Assembly (NCBI GenBank): GCA_023150945.1
Contig: JAKLJX010000001.1
Coordinates: 553,693-617,692 of the forward strand
Source: a bacterium
Lineage (GTDB): Bacteria; Zhuqueibacterota; Zhuqueibacteria; Zhuqueibacterales; Zhuqueibacteraceae
DNA length: 64,000 nucleotides
Direction of reading: 5' to 3'
Shown: positions 1 to 7,495 of the stretch, piece after piece
Layout: each line of letters begins with the position of its first letter
Numbering within the stretch: the stretch's first letter is position 1
The notes under the pieces: model-generated
Databases searched by the model: none
What the model was told of the DNA's origin: nothing
Seen by the model: only the letters and a program-made list of their open reading frames with translations
Program-made: the position numbers and the translations under genes

Positions 1-1
1 A

Positions 2-376
2 CAGAAAACCGCCAGGGATAAACTCGCCACGCTGACCGCTTGGCGCTGGCCGATTGAGTCGACCATTGAAGAATGCAAGGGCGAACTCGGCATGGATCAC
101 TATGAAGTGCGCAACTGGCGCGGCTGGCATCATCATCTGACCATGACGATGTTGTCGCATCACTTCCTGGTGCGAATGCGCGTCGAGATGGGTGATGAAG
201 CGCCGGCGTTGACGGTATCCCAAGCCCGGCACTTGCTGCAAGTGGTATTGCCGAAACGCAAGTTCGAGGCCCAGATGGTGCTTGAAGAAATTCAAAGAAC
301 GCAAAAGCAAAATTACGCGGCCTATCGCTCACATCGAAAACACCGACGAAAACAAAAACGAGCAAAGCCGACTTAA
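2..376 (+). CDS. IS4/IS701-type transposase, C-terminal part (5' end outside window)
   Basis: This is the 3' end of an insertion-sequence transposase whose start lies before the window. The 124 visible codons are open from base 2. They carry the end of a DDE-type catalytic domain: a W-P-I-E/E-x-x-K block, which in this family holds the last acidic residue, followed by the signature GMDHYEVRNWRGWHHH and a Lys/Arg-rich tail. Family knowledge places these motifs in IS4/IS701-like elements that cut and paste DNA. The stop at 374-376 overlaps the stop of a membrane-protein remnant on the other strand, so the IS end should lie just beyond it. I could not define the terminal inverted repeat because the left end is missing. 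Confidence 0.85.
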   Translation, partial: QKTARDKLATLTAWRWPIESTIEECKGELGMDHYEVRNWRGWHHHLTMTMLSHHFLVRMRVEMGDEAPALTVSQARHLLQVVLPKRKFEAQMVLEEIQRTQKQNYAAYRSHRKHRRKQKRAKPT

Positions 377-750
377 CGTTGTAGTATTAACCATAAAAGA
401 TTTTTGCCGGCATGGCGCAGGAGATGATAGCGCACCATGGTCGCGGCCGCGACCGGCAGGCTGCCGAGCAAGGGCCATTCGCTGCTCGGCCGCAGCGTGA
501 ACCACGCCAATCCTTCCGCAACCAGATAGAACAGCGGCAGCAAATTCACCCAAAGCGCAGTCCAATGCGGCAGGAAATCCGGCGAGGAAAATGCCGGCAA
601 AGGATAGCCCATATCGGCCGGCGAGCGCGCCACCAGATAGAACAGGAACAGCAGAATGAGAATGATTTCGCTGAGAAAGCGCCGGTCGAAGTGATGGCGC
701 AGATAATTGCGGTAGTAGCGCAGGCGGGTGCGAAGCAGGAGTGTGAGCAT
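373..750 (-). pseudogene. N-terminal remnant of an integral membrane protein cut by the IS
   Basis: A 125-residue reading frame begins MLTLLLRTRLRYYRNYLRHH: a basic cytoplasmic stretch, then a strongly hydrophobic helix (IILILLFLFYLVA) and a second one (WVNLLPLFYLVAEGLA). It stops exactly where the transposase gene ends on the opposite strand. The simplest reading is that the IS inserted into this gene and left only its 5' part. The N-terminal layout resembles large ABC-2-type permease subunits, but that is a weak similarity judged by eye. Upstream GTG extension to 822 is possible, but 750 is the first ATG and lies beyond the kamA terminator hairpin. Without its missing transmembrane segments it is probably non-functional. 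Confidence 0.55.
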
Positions 751-804
751 TTCTTGAACGCTTTGGGGCCCAGTCCAACCGCGCGCGGGTTGTGCCTCGT
801 CAAA

Positions 805-834
805 CACCCTGCCGCGTGCCACAGCGGCAGGGTG
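805..834 (-). terminator. Hairpin downstream of kamA
   Basis: A perfect 11-bp inverted repeat (CACCCTGCCGC / GCGGCAGGGTG) with an 8-nt loop lies 18 nt past the kamA stop on the minus strand. It is followed by only a short TTT run, so it is a moderate intrinsic-terminator candidate separating kamA from the truncated membrane-protein gene. Confidence 0.5.
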
Positions 835-852
835 GGAGGCGGGATTGCGGTT

Positions 853-2253
853 CTACTCGGTTTTGGCGGTTTCTTCCGGTCGAGCAAGCTGAATGACGGG
901 GTGGGTCTCTGTGCCGATGCCGAACGGCCGCCATTTCGTTTCGTCTTCGCTGCGCAGGCGATGCTTGGCGCCGCCGCGGGCATGAGTCTTTTCGAAATCC
1001 TTGGGCTCGATAAGGAGTTCACGGCCTTCCAACAATCCCAGCACGCCTTCCTGGCCAGGCTCGGGCCGGCGCTCGACTTGCTGCTCCAGCGGTTTGATGA
1101 GATTCGCGTCGTAAGCATCAGGTTCGGAATAGACCGTGATCAAGCCCTCGAAGTTGCGCAGCACGACCCGGTGTGAGCCTTGCGAAATGAGATAATTGGG
1201 CATCACCGGAATTTTGCCGCCACCGCCCGGCGCGTCGATGACGTAGGTGGGAATGGCATAGCCGGAGGTGTGGCCGCGCAAGCCTTCGATGATCTCGATG
1301 CCCTTGGCCACCGAGGTGCGCAGATGGCCCGCGCCCTCCACCAAATCACATTGATAAAGATAGTAGGGCCGCACGCGGATTTTCACCAGCTCGTGCACCA
1401 GCTTGCGTTGCAGATGCACCGAGTCATTCACCCCTGCGAGCAGCACGCTTTGATTGCCGAGCGGAATGCCGGCGCGCGCGAGCAGGTCGCAGGCGCGCGC
1501 GACTTCCGGCGTGATTTCCTTGTGATGGTTGAAGTGGAGATTCATCCACAGCGGATGGTATTTCGCCAGCATTTCGCACAGCTCGTCGTCGACGCGCTGG
1601 GGCAGAAAGATGGGAACGCGCGTGCCGATGCGGATGATTTCGATGTGCGGAATGGCGCGCAACTGCGACAGCAGATAGTCCAGCATCTTGGGCGGCAGGA
1701 TGAGCGGGTCGCCGCCGGAGAGCAGCACGTCGCGCACTTGCGGGGTGTTGCGCAGGTATTCGAGCTGCAGATCGTATTCTTTGCGGTTGAATTGCGCGCT
1801 GGGATCGCCGACGATGCGGCTGCGGGTGCAATAGCGGCAGTAGCTCGCGCATTGCGTGGTGACCAGCATCAACACGCGATCGGGATAGCGGTGCACCAAT
1901 CCCGGCACGGGCGAATGCCGGTCTTCGGCCAGCGAGTCTTCCATCATCGAGGTGAACGGCACCAGCTCTTCTGCGGTGGGAATCACCTGCCGCCGGATAG
2001 CGCAGTCACGGCTGTCCGGTTCGATCAGGCAGGCGAAGAATGGCGTAATGTCCACGCGGAAGAGGTTCTCTGCGGATAGCGCTTTTTTCTCGCTTTCAGT
2101 GAGATTGATGACCTGGGAAAGCTCGGCCACCGAGTTCAAGCGGTTGCTGAGTTGCCAGCGCCAGTCGTCCCATTTTTCGTTGGGAACGTCGGCCCAGATT
2201 TTGGGTCGCGGGGTGCGCGCCAAGCTTCCGTTGTTGCCGTTCATAAAGGACAT
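853..2253 (-). CDS. kamA: Lysine 2,3-aminomutase (radical SAM, PLP-dependent)
   Basis: The enzyme interconverts L-lysine and L-beta-lysine in the cytoplasm, feeding lysine fermentation or the compatible solute N-acetyl-beta-lysine. The 466-residue protein has the radical-SAM cluster motif CASYCRYC at residues 135-142, a GGDP motif, the PLP-lysine motif PGGGGK, and Asp residues in the YQCDL and IDAPGGGG blocks. In characterised lysine mutases these two aspartates bind the substrate ammonium, whereas glutamate 2,3-aminomutases replace them; this is why I favour lysine. About 50 C-terminal residues after the 'ITVYSEPD' core form a poorly conserved tail. Start ATG 2253 is preceded by AGGAG at good spacing. 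No beta-lysine acetyltransferase gene lies next to it, so its pathway here is open. Confidence 0.9.
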   Translation of the reverse strand: MSFMNGNNGSLARTPRPKIWADVPNEKWDDWRWQLSNRLNSVAELSQVINLTESEKKALSAENLFRVDITPFFACLIEPDSRDCAIRRQVIPTAEELVPFTSMMEDSLAEDRHSPVPGLVHRYPDRVLMLVTTQCASYCRYCTRSRIVGDPSAQFNRKEYDLQLEYLRNTPQVRDVLLSGGDPLILPPKMLDYLLSQLRAIPHIEIIRIGTRVPIFLPQRVDDELCEMLAKYHPLWMNLHFNHHKEITPEVARACDLLARAGIPLGNQSVLLAGVNDSVHLQRKLVHELVKIRVRPYYLYQCDLVEGAGHLRTSVAKGIEIIEGLRGHTSGYAIPTYVIDAPGGGGKIPVMPNYLISQGSHRVVLRNFEGLITVYSEPDAYDANLIKPLEQQVERRPEPGQEGVLGLLEGRELLIEPKDFEKTHARGGAKHRLRSEDETKWRPFGIGTETHPVIQLARPEETAKTE

Positions 2254-2312
2254 GAATGTTCTCCTGTGCGATTGCGCAGTAAAGGGCTGGGATGTTATTC
2301 AAACTTAAAATT

Positions 2313-2675
2313 TCATTCTTCCACGATGACTTCGTAAGTTTTAAAATTCAATGTGATGATTTTGCCGTCCAGCAATCGCGTGCCGATCAACGCTTCATGA
2401 TCATCTGTAAGACTGATCAAAACAGTGAGAGGGGTGTTGTCAATGATGATCGTACCGAGATAAATCGCCTCCGTCACGCTGGCCCCATTCGCAAGAACAT
2501 ACTTATCAGTGCCGACGAATTTCAAATCGCATTCATCAAAATATTTACGCGGCAGACAAAATTCATCATTGAATCCCGTATCTAAAACGGCCACAAGCGG
2601 AATCCAGTTTTTACGTCCAACAACGTAAACGTCTTGGATTTTGGGCACCAAGTCCTTATCGATCAAACCGTGCAT
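2313..2675 (-). CDS. Retropepsin-like (clan AA) aspartic protease, small
   Basis: This 120-residue protein has the hallmark single Asp-Thr-Gly active-site triplet in AVLDTGFNDEF (near residue 30) and a later hydrophobic-hydrophobic-Gly segment (EALIGTRLLDG) that matches the second conserved block of single-domain retropepsin-like proteins. Such proteins act as homodimers, each chain giving one Asp. Its ATG lies 3 nt after the stop of the upstream 85-residue gene, so the two are surely co-transcribed. Similar two-gene units, a short protein plus a clan AA protease, recur in cyanobacteria and other phyla. Neither the substrate nor the role is established. It is slightly AT-richer than its neighbours, which fits a mobile accessory pair. 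Confidence 0.75.
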   Translation of the reverse strand: MHGLIDKDLVPKIQDVYVVGRKNWIPLVAVLDTGFNDEFCLPRKYFDECDLKFVGTDKYVLANGASVTEAIYLGTIIIDNTPLTVLISLTDDHEALIGTRLLDGKIITLNFKTYEVIVEE

Positions 2676-2678
2676 ATG

Positions 2679-2936
2679 TCATCTGCGCTTATACATCGCC
2701 TGGTGACCAACTCGAATAAAGTGAAAAACGCCGCCCGGAAAACGTTTTTTTGCCGATATCGCAGCGGCCATTTTAGAGTCGCCGAGGAAGCACTCGCCGC
2801 TTTCAGGCTCAATTGCTACTATTTTTCCATGATAAAGCTTCTCAAAGTCTGCCTTATACCGCTCGGCATAAATCCGCTCCGCTTTTTCGGCAAAGGCAGT
2901 AAGATCAAAATCCGATGACATTGACATGGTTTGCAT
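2679..2936 (-). CDS. Small partner protein of the retropepsin-like gene, function unknown
   Basis: The 85-residue product is soluble, acidic in the middle and contains the stretch KIVAIEPESGECFLGDSKMAA followed by a GGVFHFIRVGHQAMYKR end. The pattern (G.IVAIE..SGE.FLG ... F...R.G....Y) is typical of the short protein encoded directly before clan AA aspartic proteases in many bacteria. I recognise the pairing but know of no tested function. It could be a substrate, a regulator or one half of an addiction-like pair; that is speculation. ATG 2936 has AAGGTGG about 5 nt upstream, which favours it over the two in-frame ATGs at 2927 and 2921. Confidence 0.7.
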   Translation of the reverse strand: MQTMSMSSDFDLTAFAEKAERIYAERYKADFEKLYHGKIVAIEPESGECFLGDSKMAAAISAKKRFPGGVFHFIRVGHQAMYKRR

Positions 2937-3135
2937 ATGGCCACCTTTGATTTTAATCGTGCAGCTTGCACATATGTATTCGAAACCTGCACGAAGGTAC
3001 TCTTTGACAATCTAAAAAGCAAAATCTTTTGCATCAATCATAGGAATTGCGCATATTCTGCCACCCTTCATTCAAGCTGAGAAACCATAATCGAAGCTGA
3101 AAGAATATTCTGCAAGCGCGAGTTTCATCACCATC

Positions 3136-5217
3136 ATGAAGACCCTCACACTCGATCAGGCTGATCGCAAAGACGCGCTGCTGCAAGCGCTGTTGCGACA
3201 AAGTATTTTTCAAGACGTCCCTTCTCATCTCACCAGACAAATCACCGCCGCCATGTTCCGCTCGTTCGGCAAGGGCGAAACCCTCCTTCAAGAAGGCGCG
3301 CCGGCGGAAAATCTCGTGTTGATCCTGCGCGGCCAGGTCAACATCATGCGCGGGCAGACCTTCCTGGTGCGGCGCGGCCCTGGTGAGATGATCGGCGAGC
3401 AGGGCGTGATCGATCAAGCGCCCTACAGCGCGGACGCCGTTGCCCACGACGAAGTGGACGCCCTGTTGATTCCCGCCGGCTTGGCGCGCGAACTGTTGCA
3501 CGACTATCACTTCACCCTCAACATCATCAAAAGCCTGTCTGGAAAATTGCGTGAAGCCACGCAGGAGCAAGCCATTCGCTTTGCCGCCGAGGAAAACATG
3601 TTTGCCGCTTTTCGCAGCCACGTGCATCCGCGCGTGCTCGATGATTTGCTCGCCAAAGGCCTGGAGGAATACGGCGCGCCGCGTTACATCGATTGCGCGA
3701 TTCTGTTTTGTGACATGCGCTCCTACACTTCGCTTTCGCTGGAGGCGGCGCCGGAGGCCATTGTCAATGAGCTGAGCCGCTATCTCAATGCCATGATCGA
3801 AGTGATTCACAGCCACGGCGGCATGATCGACAAGTTCATCGGCGACAACGTCATGGCGGTGTGGGGCTTCGAACCGCCGCACGAAGGCGCAGCGATCAAG
3901 GCGCTCGATTGCGCGCTGGAAATGCACGAAGTGGCGCAGAAATACTCCTTCGGCGGCCAGCCCATCAAAATCGGCACGGGCTTGAACTACGGCACGGTGT
4001 TTTGCGGCAACGTCGGCAACGAGCGCAAGCGCCAGTTCACGGTGCTGGGCCAGCCGGTGAATCTCGCCTCGCGGCTGGAGGCGCTGAGCAAGATGCTGGA
4101 TTCGCCGATCGTCATCGGTGAAAGCTTCTACAACGAGCTGCCCTGGCCGCGGCAGCGATTGTTTGCAGCGCATCACGACGTCGAGGTGCGTGGGGTCGGC
4201 ACCATCACTTGTTACTCGCTGCGCCGCGAGCTGAACAGCCGCAAACTCGTGCGCTGGGGTTTGATCGGCTGCGGCGACGTCACGGAAAAAAAAAGTGGCC
4301 CGGCTTACCGCAAGGCGATGCACAGCGACCTGGTGATGGTGATGCGGCGTGATGCCGCCAAATGCCAGGACTATGCGCGGCGCCACGGCATCAAGCTGTG
4401 GACCACCTCCGCGGAGGAGTTGATCAATCATCCCGCGGTCGAGGCGATCACCATCGCCACGCCGCCGCATATGCACTGCCACTATGCCCGCCTGGCCGCG
4501 GCCGCCGGCAAACCCACCATCGTGGAAAAGCCGATGGCGCGCAACTATGGCGAATGCCTGCAAATGCTGCAGGCGTTCGAAGCCGCGGGCGTGCCGCTGT
4601 TCGTGGCCTATTATCGCCGCGCCTTTCAGAAGTTTCAGCATTTGCGCAGTGTGGTGAGCCGCGGCCGGTTGGGCGCCATCAAACGGGTGCAGTTGCGCTA
4701 TCGCCGGCGCTTTACGCCCATTGATCCGCAGGCCGTGCCCTGGCGTTTCAATCCCGAAATTGCCGGCGGCGGCTTGCTGCTCGATCTCGGCAGCCATGCC
4801 ATCAACATTTTGCAATTTTTGTTTGAAGATGCGCCGTGGCAAATCATCTCAGCGCAGGTTGAGCCGGGCTTGGGGCCGTTCGATGTCGAGAAAAGCGTTG
4901 CAGCGCTGGTCAAGATCGGCAATGACATTACCGGTGATTTGTTGTGGGATTTTGCCGCGGAGAAGCCGGAGGACTGGGTGTTGATCACCGGCGAGCGCGG
5001 CGAGGCGGAGTTCAGCGTATTTGCCGAGCGGCCTTACACCATCACCACGCGCAGCGCGGGCTGGGAGACCTACCCGTTTCAAGCGCCCGAGCACGTGCAG
5101 CAGCCGTTCATTCAAATGGTGGTGAATCATCTCTGCTACGGCACCGAAGCGCCCTCGGAGGGCAAGTCGGCGGCCTCGACAAGCTGGGTCCTGGACAAGA
5201 TTTTGGGGCGAATCTGA
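3136..5217 (+). CDS. Fusion: cNMP-binding-like domain + class III nucleotide cyclase + Gfo/Idh/MocA oxidoreductase
   Basis: A 693-residue single-frame protein with three modules. Residues about 20-140 resemble a cyclic-nucleotide-binding domain; its phosphate-binding cassette (GEMIGEQG...APYSADA, 83-102) has Tyr97 where the cyclic-phosphate-binding Arg is expected. Residues about 180-362 are a class III cyclase with both metal aspartates (FCDMR, D193; KFIGD, D237), Lys233, a Thr in FTVLG (302) as in type IIIb adenylate cyclases, and N309/R313 (VNLASR). Residues 370-693 are a Gfo/Idh/MocA oxidoreductase: GLIGCGDVTE nucleotide-binding loop, IVEKP (462-466) and DLGSH (550-554). So it should make cAMP (or another cNMP) and also bind NAD(P) and oxidise or reduce a sugar-like substrate. 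The joint (YSLRRELNSRKLVRWGLIGCG) has no stop and no plausible internal start with a ribosome site. I know of no described protein of this architecture. The protein is cytosolic, with no membrane segment. Confidence 0.85.
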   Translation: MKTLTLDQADRKDALLQALLRQSIFQDVPSHLTRQITAAMFRSFGKGETLLQEGAPAENLVLILRGQVNIMRGQTFLVRRGPGEMIGEQGVIDQAPYSADAVAHDEVDALLIPAGLARELLHDYHFTLNIIKSLSGKLREATQEQAIRFAAEENMFAAFRSHVHPRVLDDLLAKGLEEYGAPRYIDCAILFCDMRSYTSLSLEAAPEAIVNELSRYLNAMIEVIHSHGGMIDKFIGDNVMAVWGFEPPHEGAAIKALDCALEMHEVAQKYSFGGQPIKIGTGLNYGTVFCGNVGNERKRQFTVLGQPVNLASRLEALSKMLDSPIVIGESFYNELPWPRQRLFAAHHDVEVRGVGTITCYSLRRELNSRKLVRWGLIGCGDVTEKKSGPAYRKAMHSDLVMVMRRDAAKCQDYARRHGIKLWTTSAEELINHPAVEAITIATPPHMHCHYARLAAAAGKPTIVEKPMARNYGECLQMLQAFEAAGVPLFVAYYRRAFQKFQHLRSVVSRGRLGAIKRVQLRYRRRFTPIDPQAVPWRFNPEIAGGGLLLDLGSHAINILQFLFEDAPWQIISAQVEPGLGPFDVEKSVAALVKIGNDITGDLLWDFAAEKPEDWVLITGERGEAEFSVFAERPYTITTRSAGWETYPFQAPEHVQQPFIQMVVNHLCYGTEAPSEGKSAASTSWVLDKILGRI

Positions 5218-5409
5218 TGCCGGCGTTGTGGCCGGCAGAACAGAATCCTCTTGATTTTTGCGCATGCCCGCCTATTTTTCCGTGCGAAACAGGCTGGCGT
5301 TCCATTCTGAGTTAGGCAAGCCAATCGCATAACCATTGCAGAAATCGTCACACGTGCCTGCCGGTTGCGCCGGCAACAGAATCCCCAAAATCCTGGAGGA
5401 TGATGCCTC

Positions 5410-5727
5410 ATGACTTACACCTACAAAGAGCTGAAGCACAAAACCCTGGCCGAGCTGCGCGACCTCGCCAAGGACATGCAACACGAAGCGGTGCAGGGCT
5501 ACACGCAGTTGAACAAGGAGCATTTACTCAAGGCGTTGTGCACGGCGCTCGACATTCGTGAACATCACGAAGTCGTCGGCATCGACAAAACCGCCATCAA
5601 GTCCAGGATCAAGGCCTTGAAGCAGGAGCGGGAACAAGCGCTGGCCACGCACGACAGCAAGCAGCTCGCCGCGGTGCGCAGCCGCATCAAAACCTTGAAG
5701 CGCAAGCTGCGCCGCGCCATGGTCTGA
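5410..5727 (+). CDS. Rho-N/SAP-like small basic protein
   Basis: This 105-residue, Lys/Arg-rich protein starts with a helix-extended-helix unit (YKELKHKTLAELRDLAKDM ... LNKEHLLKALCTAL) resembling the Rho N-terminal/SAP nucleic-acid-binding fold. A second half of amphipathic, probably coiled-coil helices (IKSRIKALKQEREQAL ... VRSRIKTLKRKLRR) follows. Similar small proteins are found in many Gram-negative bacteria; a role in DNA or RNA binding is likely from the fold, but no specific function is known to me. GGAGG lies 8 nt before the ATG (cctGGAGGatgatgcctc). The gene is monocistronic and ends 4 nt before a strong terminator. Confidence 0.7.
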   Translation: MTYTYKELKHKTLAELRDLAKDMQHEAVQGYTQLNKEHLLKALCTALDIREHHEVVGIDKTAIKSRIKALKQEREQALATHDSKQLAAVRSRIKTLKRKLRRAMV

Positions 5728-5731
5728 AAAC

Positions 5732-5763
5732 AAAACGGCCTGGAGAACACTCCAGGCCGTTTT
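5732..5763. terminator. Bidirectional intrinsic terminator between SAP-like gene and tRNA-Sec
   Basis: A 14-bp perfect stem (AAAACGGCCTGGAG / CTCCAGGCCGTTTT) with an AACA loop. It has A-runs on one side and T-runs on the other, so it can stop transcription from both sides: the SAP-like gene (+) and tRNA-Sec (-). Confidence 0.9.
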
Positions 5764-5768
5764 GTATT

Positions 5769-5867
5769 TGGCGGGAACGTGTGAGAATCGAACTCACCCT
5801 TCGGCGCGCGAGCGCCGAAGCAACGGTTTTGAAGACCGCGGAGGCCACCAGGCTCCCATCCATTCCC
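5769..5867 (-). tRNA. selC: tRNA-Sec (anticodon UCA)
   Basis: Read on the minus strand, the 99-nt sequence folds as a selenocysteine tRNA. It has an acceptor GGGAATG/CGTTCCC ending in G-CCA and an anticodon stem GCGGT/ACCGT with loop CTTCAAA, giving anticodon TCA. It has a very long variable arm (CTTCGGCGC-TCGC-GCGCCGAAG) and a T-arm GTGAG-TTCGATT-CTCAC. The UCA anticodon plus extended variable arm is diagnostic for Sec. The CCA is encoded. Its D-arm is longer than in ordinary tRNAs, as expected. The gene ends 5 nt before the shared terminator. It implies SelA, SelB and SelD elsewhere in the genome; none is in this window. Confidence 0.93.
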
Positions 5868-5924
5868 GAATGAATCACTCATGCCAGGCGAAGCCACAAG
5901 GCACCGGCCCGGCGCACCGCACTT

Positions 5925-7013
5925 CTACACTCCGCCCGCCAGCAGCCGCGCCAGGAAAGTCTGCGTGCGCTCCGGGCTGCCCGGCAACGTGGCGGGATGA
6001 TGCTGGCCGCCGGGATAGAAGTTGAAGTCAAAATCAGCGGCCGGCCGCGCCAAGCCCTGCAACACCTCGCGCAGGCGCTCGCCCTCACTCACCGGCACAA
6101 CGGTGTCCTCAGTGCCGTGATGCAACTGCAACGGCGGCAGCCGCCGGGCAAAATAGACGGGCGAGCGGCGCAGCAATTCCAGTCGAGCCTCGGCCAGCGT
6201 CAGCGTGCCGGCTTGCAGCGGCAACAACAGCGTCTCATTGAAATAGTCCAGACCGGGCAGATCTCTGGGATTGCCCAGCAACGCCTCTTCCGCCACCTGT
6301 TGCACGAATTGGCCGAGAAAGTCCGTAGGCCCAAAAAACTCCACCACGAGCTGCAGACGAGGATCGCGAATTGCCATCAACATCGCCACGCAGGCGCCGC
6401 GGCTGACACCCAACACGCCCAGGCGGTTGGGATCAGCGGCGGGCGTGTTGGCCAGCGCGGCCTCGAGCAAGGCCAGGGCATCATCGACGTCACGATCCCA
6501 CGGACTGGGCGGCCCCGCCGAAACATATTCCCGCGAGTAGAAGTCCACCGGCTCGGAACGAAACGAGGGCGCGACATAAACAAACCGGCCGGCATTGGTG
6601 CCATTCATGACGGTTGCGATGTAAAGCACCTCCGGCACACTGATGCCGCCTTCTCCGCCGTGCGTGTACACCAACACCGGCAGGCTGTGGCCGGCCGCGC
6701 CATTGGGAACGATGATCAAGCCGTAATGCTTCAGCCCATCCACTGTGTGCGAGACCACTCGTACCGTTGCCGTTCCCGTGCCGAGATAAGTCGTGGCCTT
6801 CGCCACTTCCACAAAATCTTGCGCCGGCGCTTTCCGGCTTTCCCAGTCACGCAACACCGTCTCAATCTCACCTTGGCTCGGCGGCGCAAACAGCGCCGTG
6901 AAATCGACGCCTGCCACCACCCGGCTGGCGGCTGCCGTGGGCGATTGGCCAGTGCAGGAGACCAGCAGCAGAGCGCAGCTACAGGCCAGAAGGAAACGGC
7001 CGTATCTGTTCAT
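5925..7013 (-). CDS. Alpha/beta-hydrolase (prolyl-oligopeptidase/dienelactone-hydrolase type) lipoprotein
   Basis: A 362-residue lipoprotein with signal peptide and lipobox LLVSC (Cys20), so it is probably anchored facing the periplasm or cell exterior. The catalytic triad is visible: nucleophile in GVSRG (Ser204), Asp in HGTEDTVVP (Asp303) and His in GGQHHPA (about 338). The oxyanion strand VLVYTHGGEGG precedes it. The fold and motifs match S9-type peptidases and dienelactone-hydrolase-like esterases; whether it cuts peptides or esters cannot be told. Start ATG 7013 was chosen over upstream in-frame codons because it opens directly into the signal peptide. It is transcribed toward tRNA-Sec and has no obvious operon partner. 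Confidence 0.85.
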   Translation of the reverse strand: MNRYGRFLLACSCALLLVSCTGQSPTAAASRVVAGVDFTALFAPPSQGEIETVLRDWESRKAPAQDFVEVAKATTYLGTGTATVRVVSHTVDGLKHYGLIIVPNGAAGHSLPVLVYTHGGEGGISVPEVLYIATVMNGTNAGRFVYVAPSFRSEPVDFYSREYVSAGPPSPWDRDVDDALALLEAALANTPAADPNRLGVLGVSRGACVAMLMAIRDPRLQLVVEFFGPTDFLGQFVQQVAEEALLGNPRDLPGLDYFNETLLLPLQAGTLTLAEARLELLRRSPVYFARRLPPLQLHHGTEDTVVPVSEGERLREVLQGLARPAADFDFNFYPGGQHHPATLPGSPERTQTFLARLLAGGV

Positions 7014-7495
7014 TATCGTATTCTGCCTCGCGATGCCGAGAGATTTCACACGAAGTCTTTGCCGGAGGTGGATCAACGCAGCGCCAAACTAATCAACCCG
7101 CTGCACAATTGCAAGCGCAGCCTCTGCGCGGTTGTCAGCTTGCCTTGACGTTCGCTGCTTGCGACATTTGTCGCGATGAATCACAGCACAGGTTCAGCCA
7201 TTTTCGCCTCTGTCCGTTTGTCTGTCACAATGCCGCGACAGCAAGCGCAGGTGATCGCGGTGATCGTACCAAGCGCCGGCAGAGATAAGTGTGAGTGCGG
7301 GAACTCAGATACCACGACGCCGGCGGCGTATGCCGCGCCTGGCATGGCCTTTGAAAGAGTGTTTCAGCCTAAAACAGCCGGTCCAAAATCTTTTGCGGAG
7401 GTGATGCCAGCCCAACCAAACAGAATGTGATTTGCCGTTGCCGCCCGACCAGTCAGAGTCAAGAAGGGATCTCTCACTCATCAACGGATGGAACC
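7014..7495. other. Divergent intergenic region
   Basis: 482 bases between two divergently transcribed genes. I see no convincing coding frame, RNA or repeat. It must hold the promoters of both neighbours, but no clear -35/-10 pair stands out. Confidence 0.5.

Noticed and set aside
3004-3090. TTGACA as a promoter for the cyclase fusion
   Set aside because: A perfect -35 is seen at 3004-3009, but no acceptable -10 lies 16-18 nt after it.
4200-4300. Frameshift or wrong join making the cyclase-oxidoreductase fusion
   Set aside because: The frame keeps conserved residues on both sides of the joint and of the A9 run, so no shift is needed; only raw reads could fully exclude a chimera.
3034-4842. 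A 602-codon open frame on the minus strand under the cyclase fusion
   Set aside because: It is antisense to a clearly conserved gene, rich in His/Gln/Arg/Ala as GC-rich mirror frames are, and shows no known motif.
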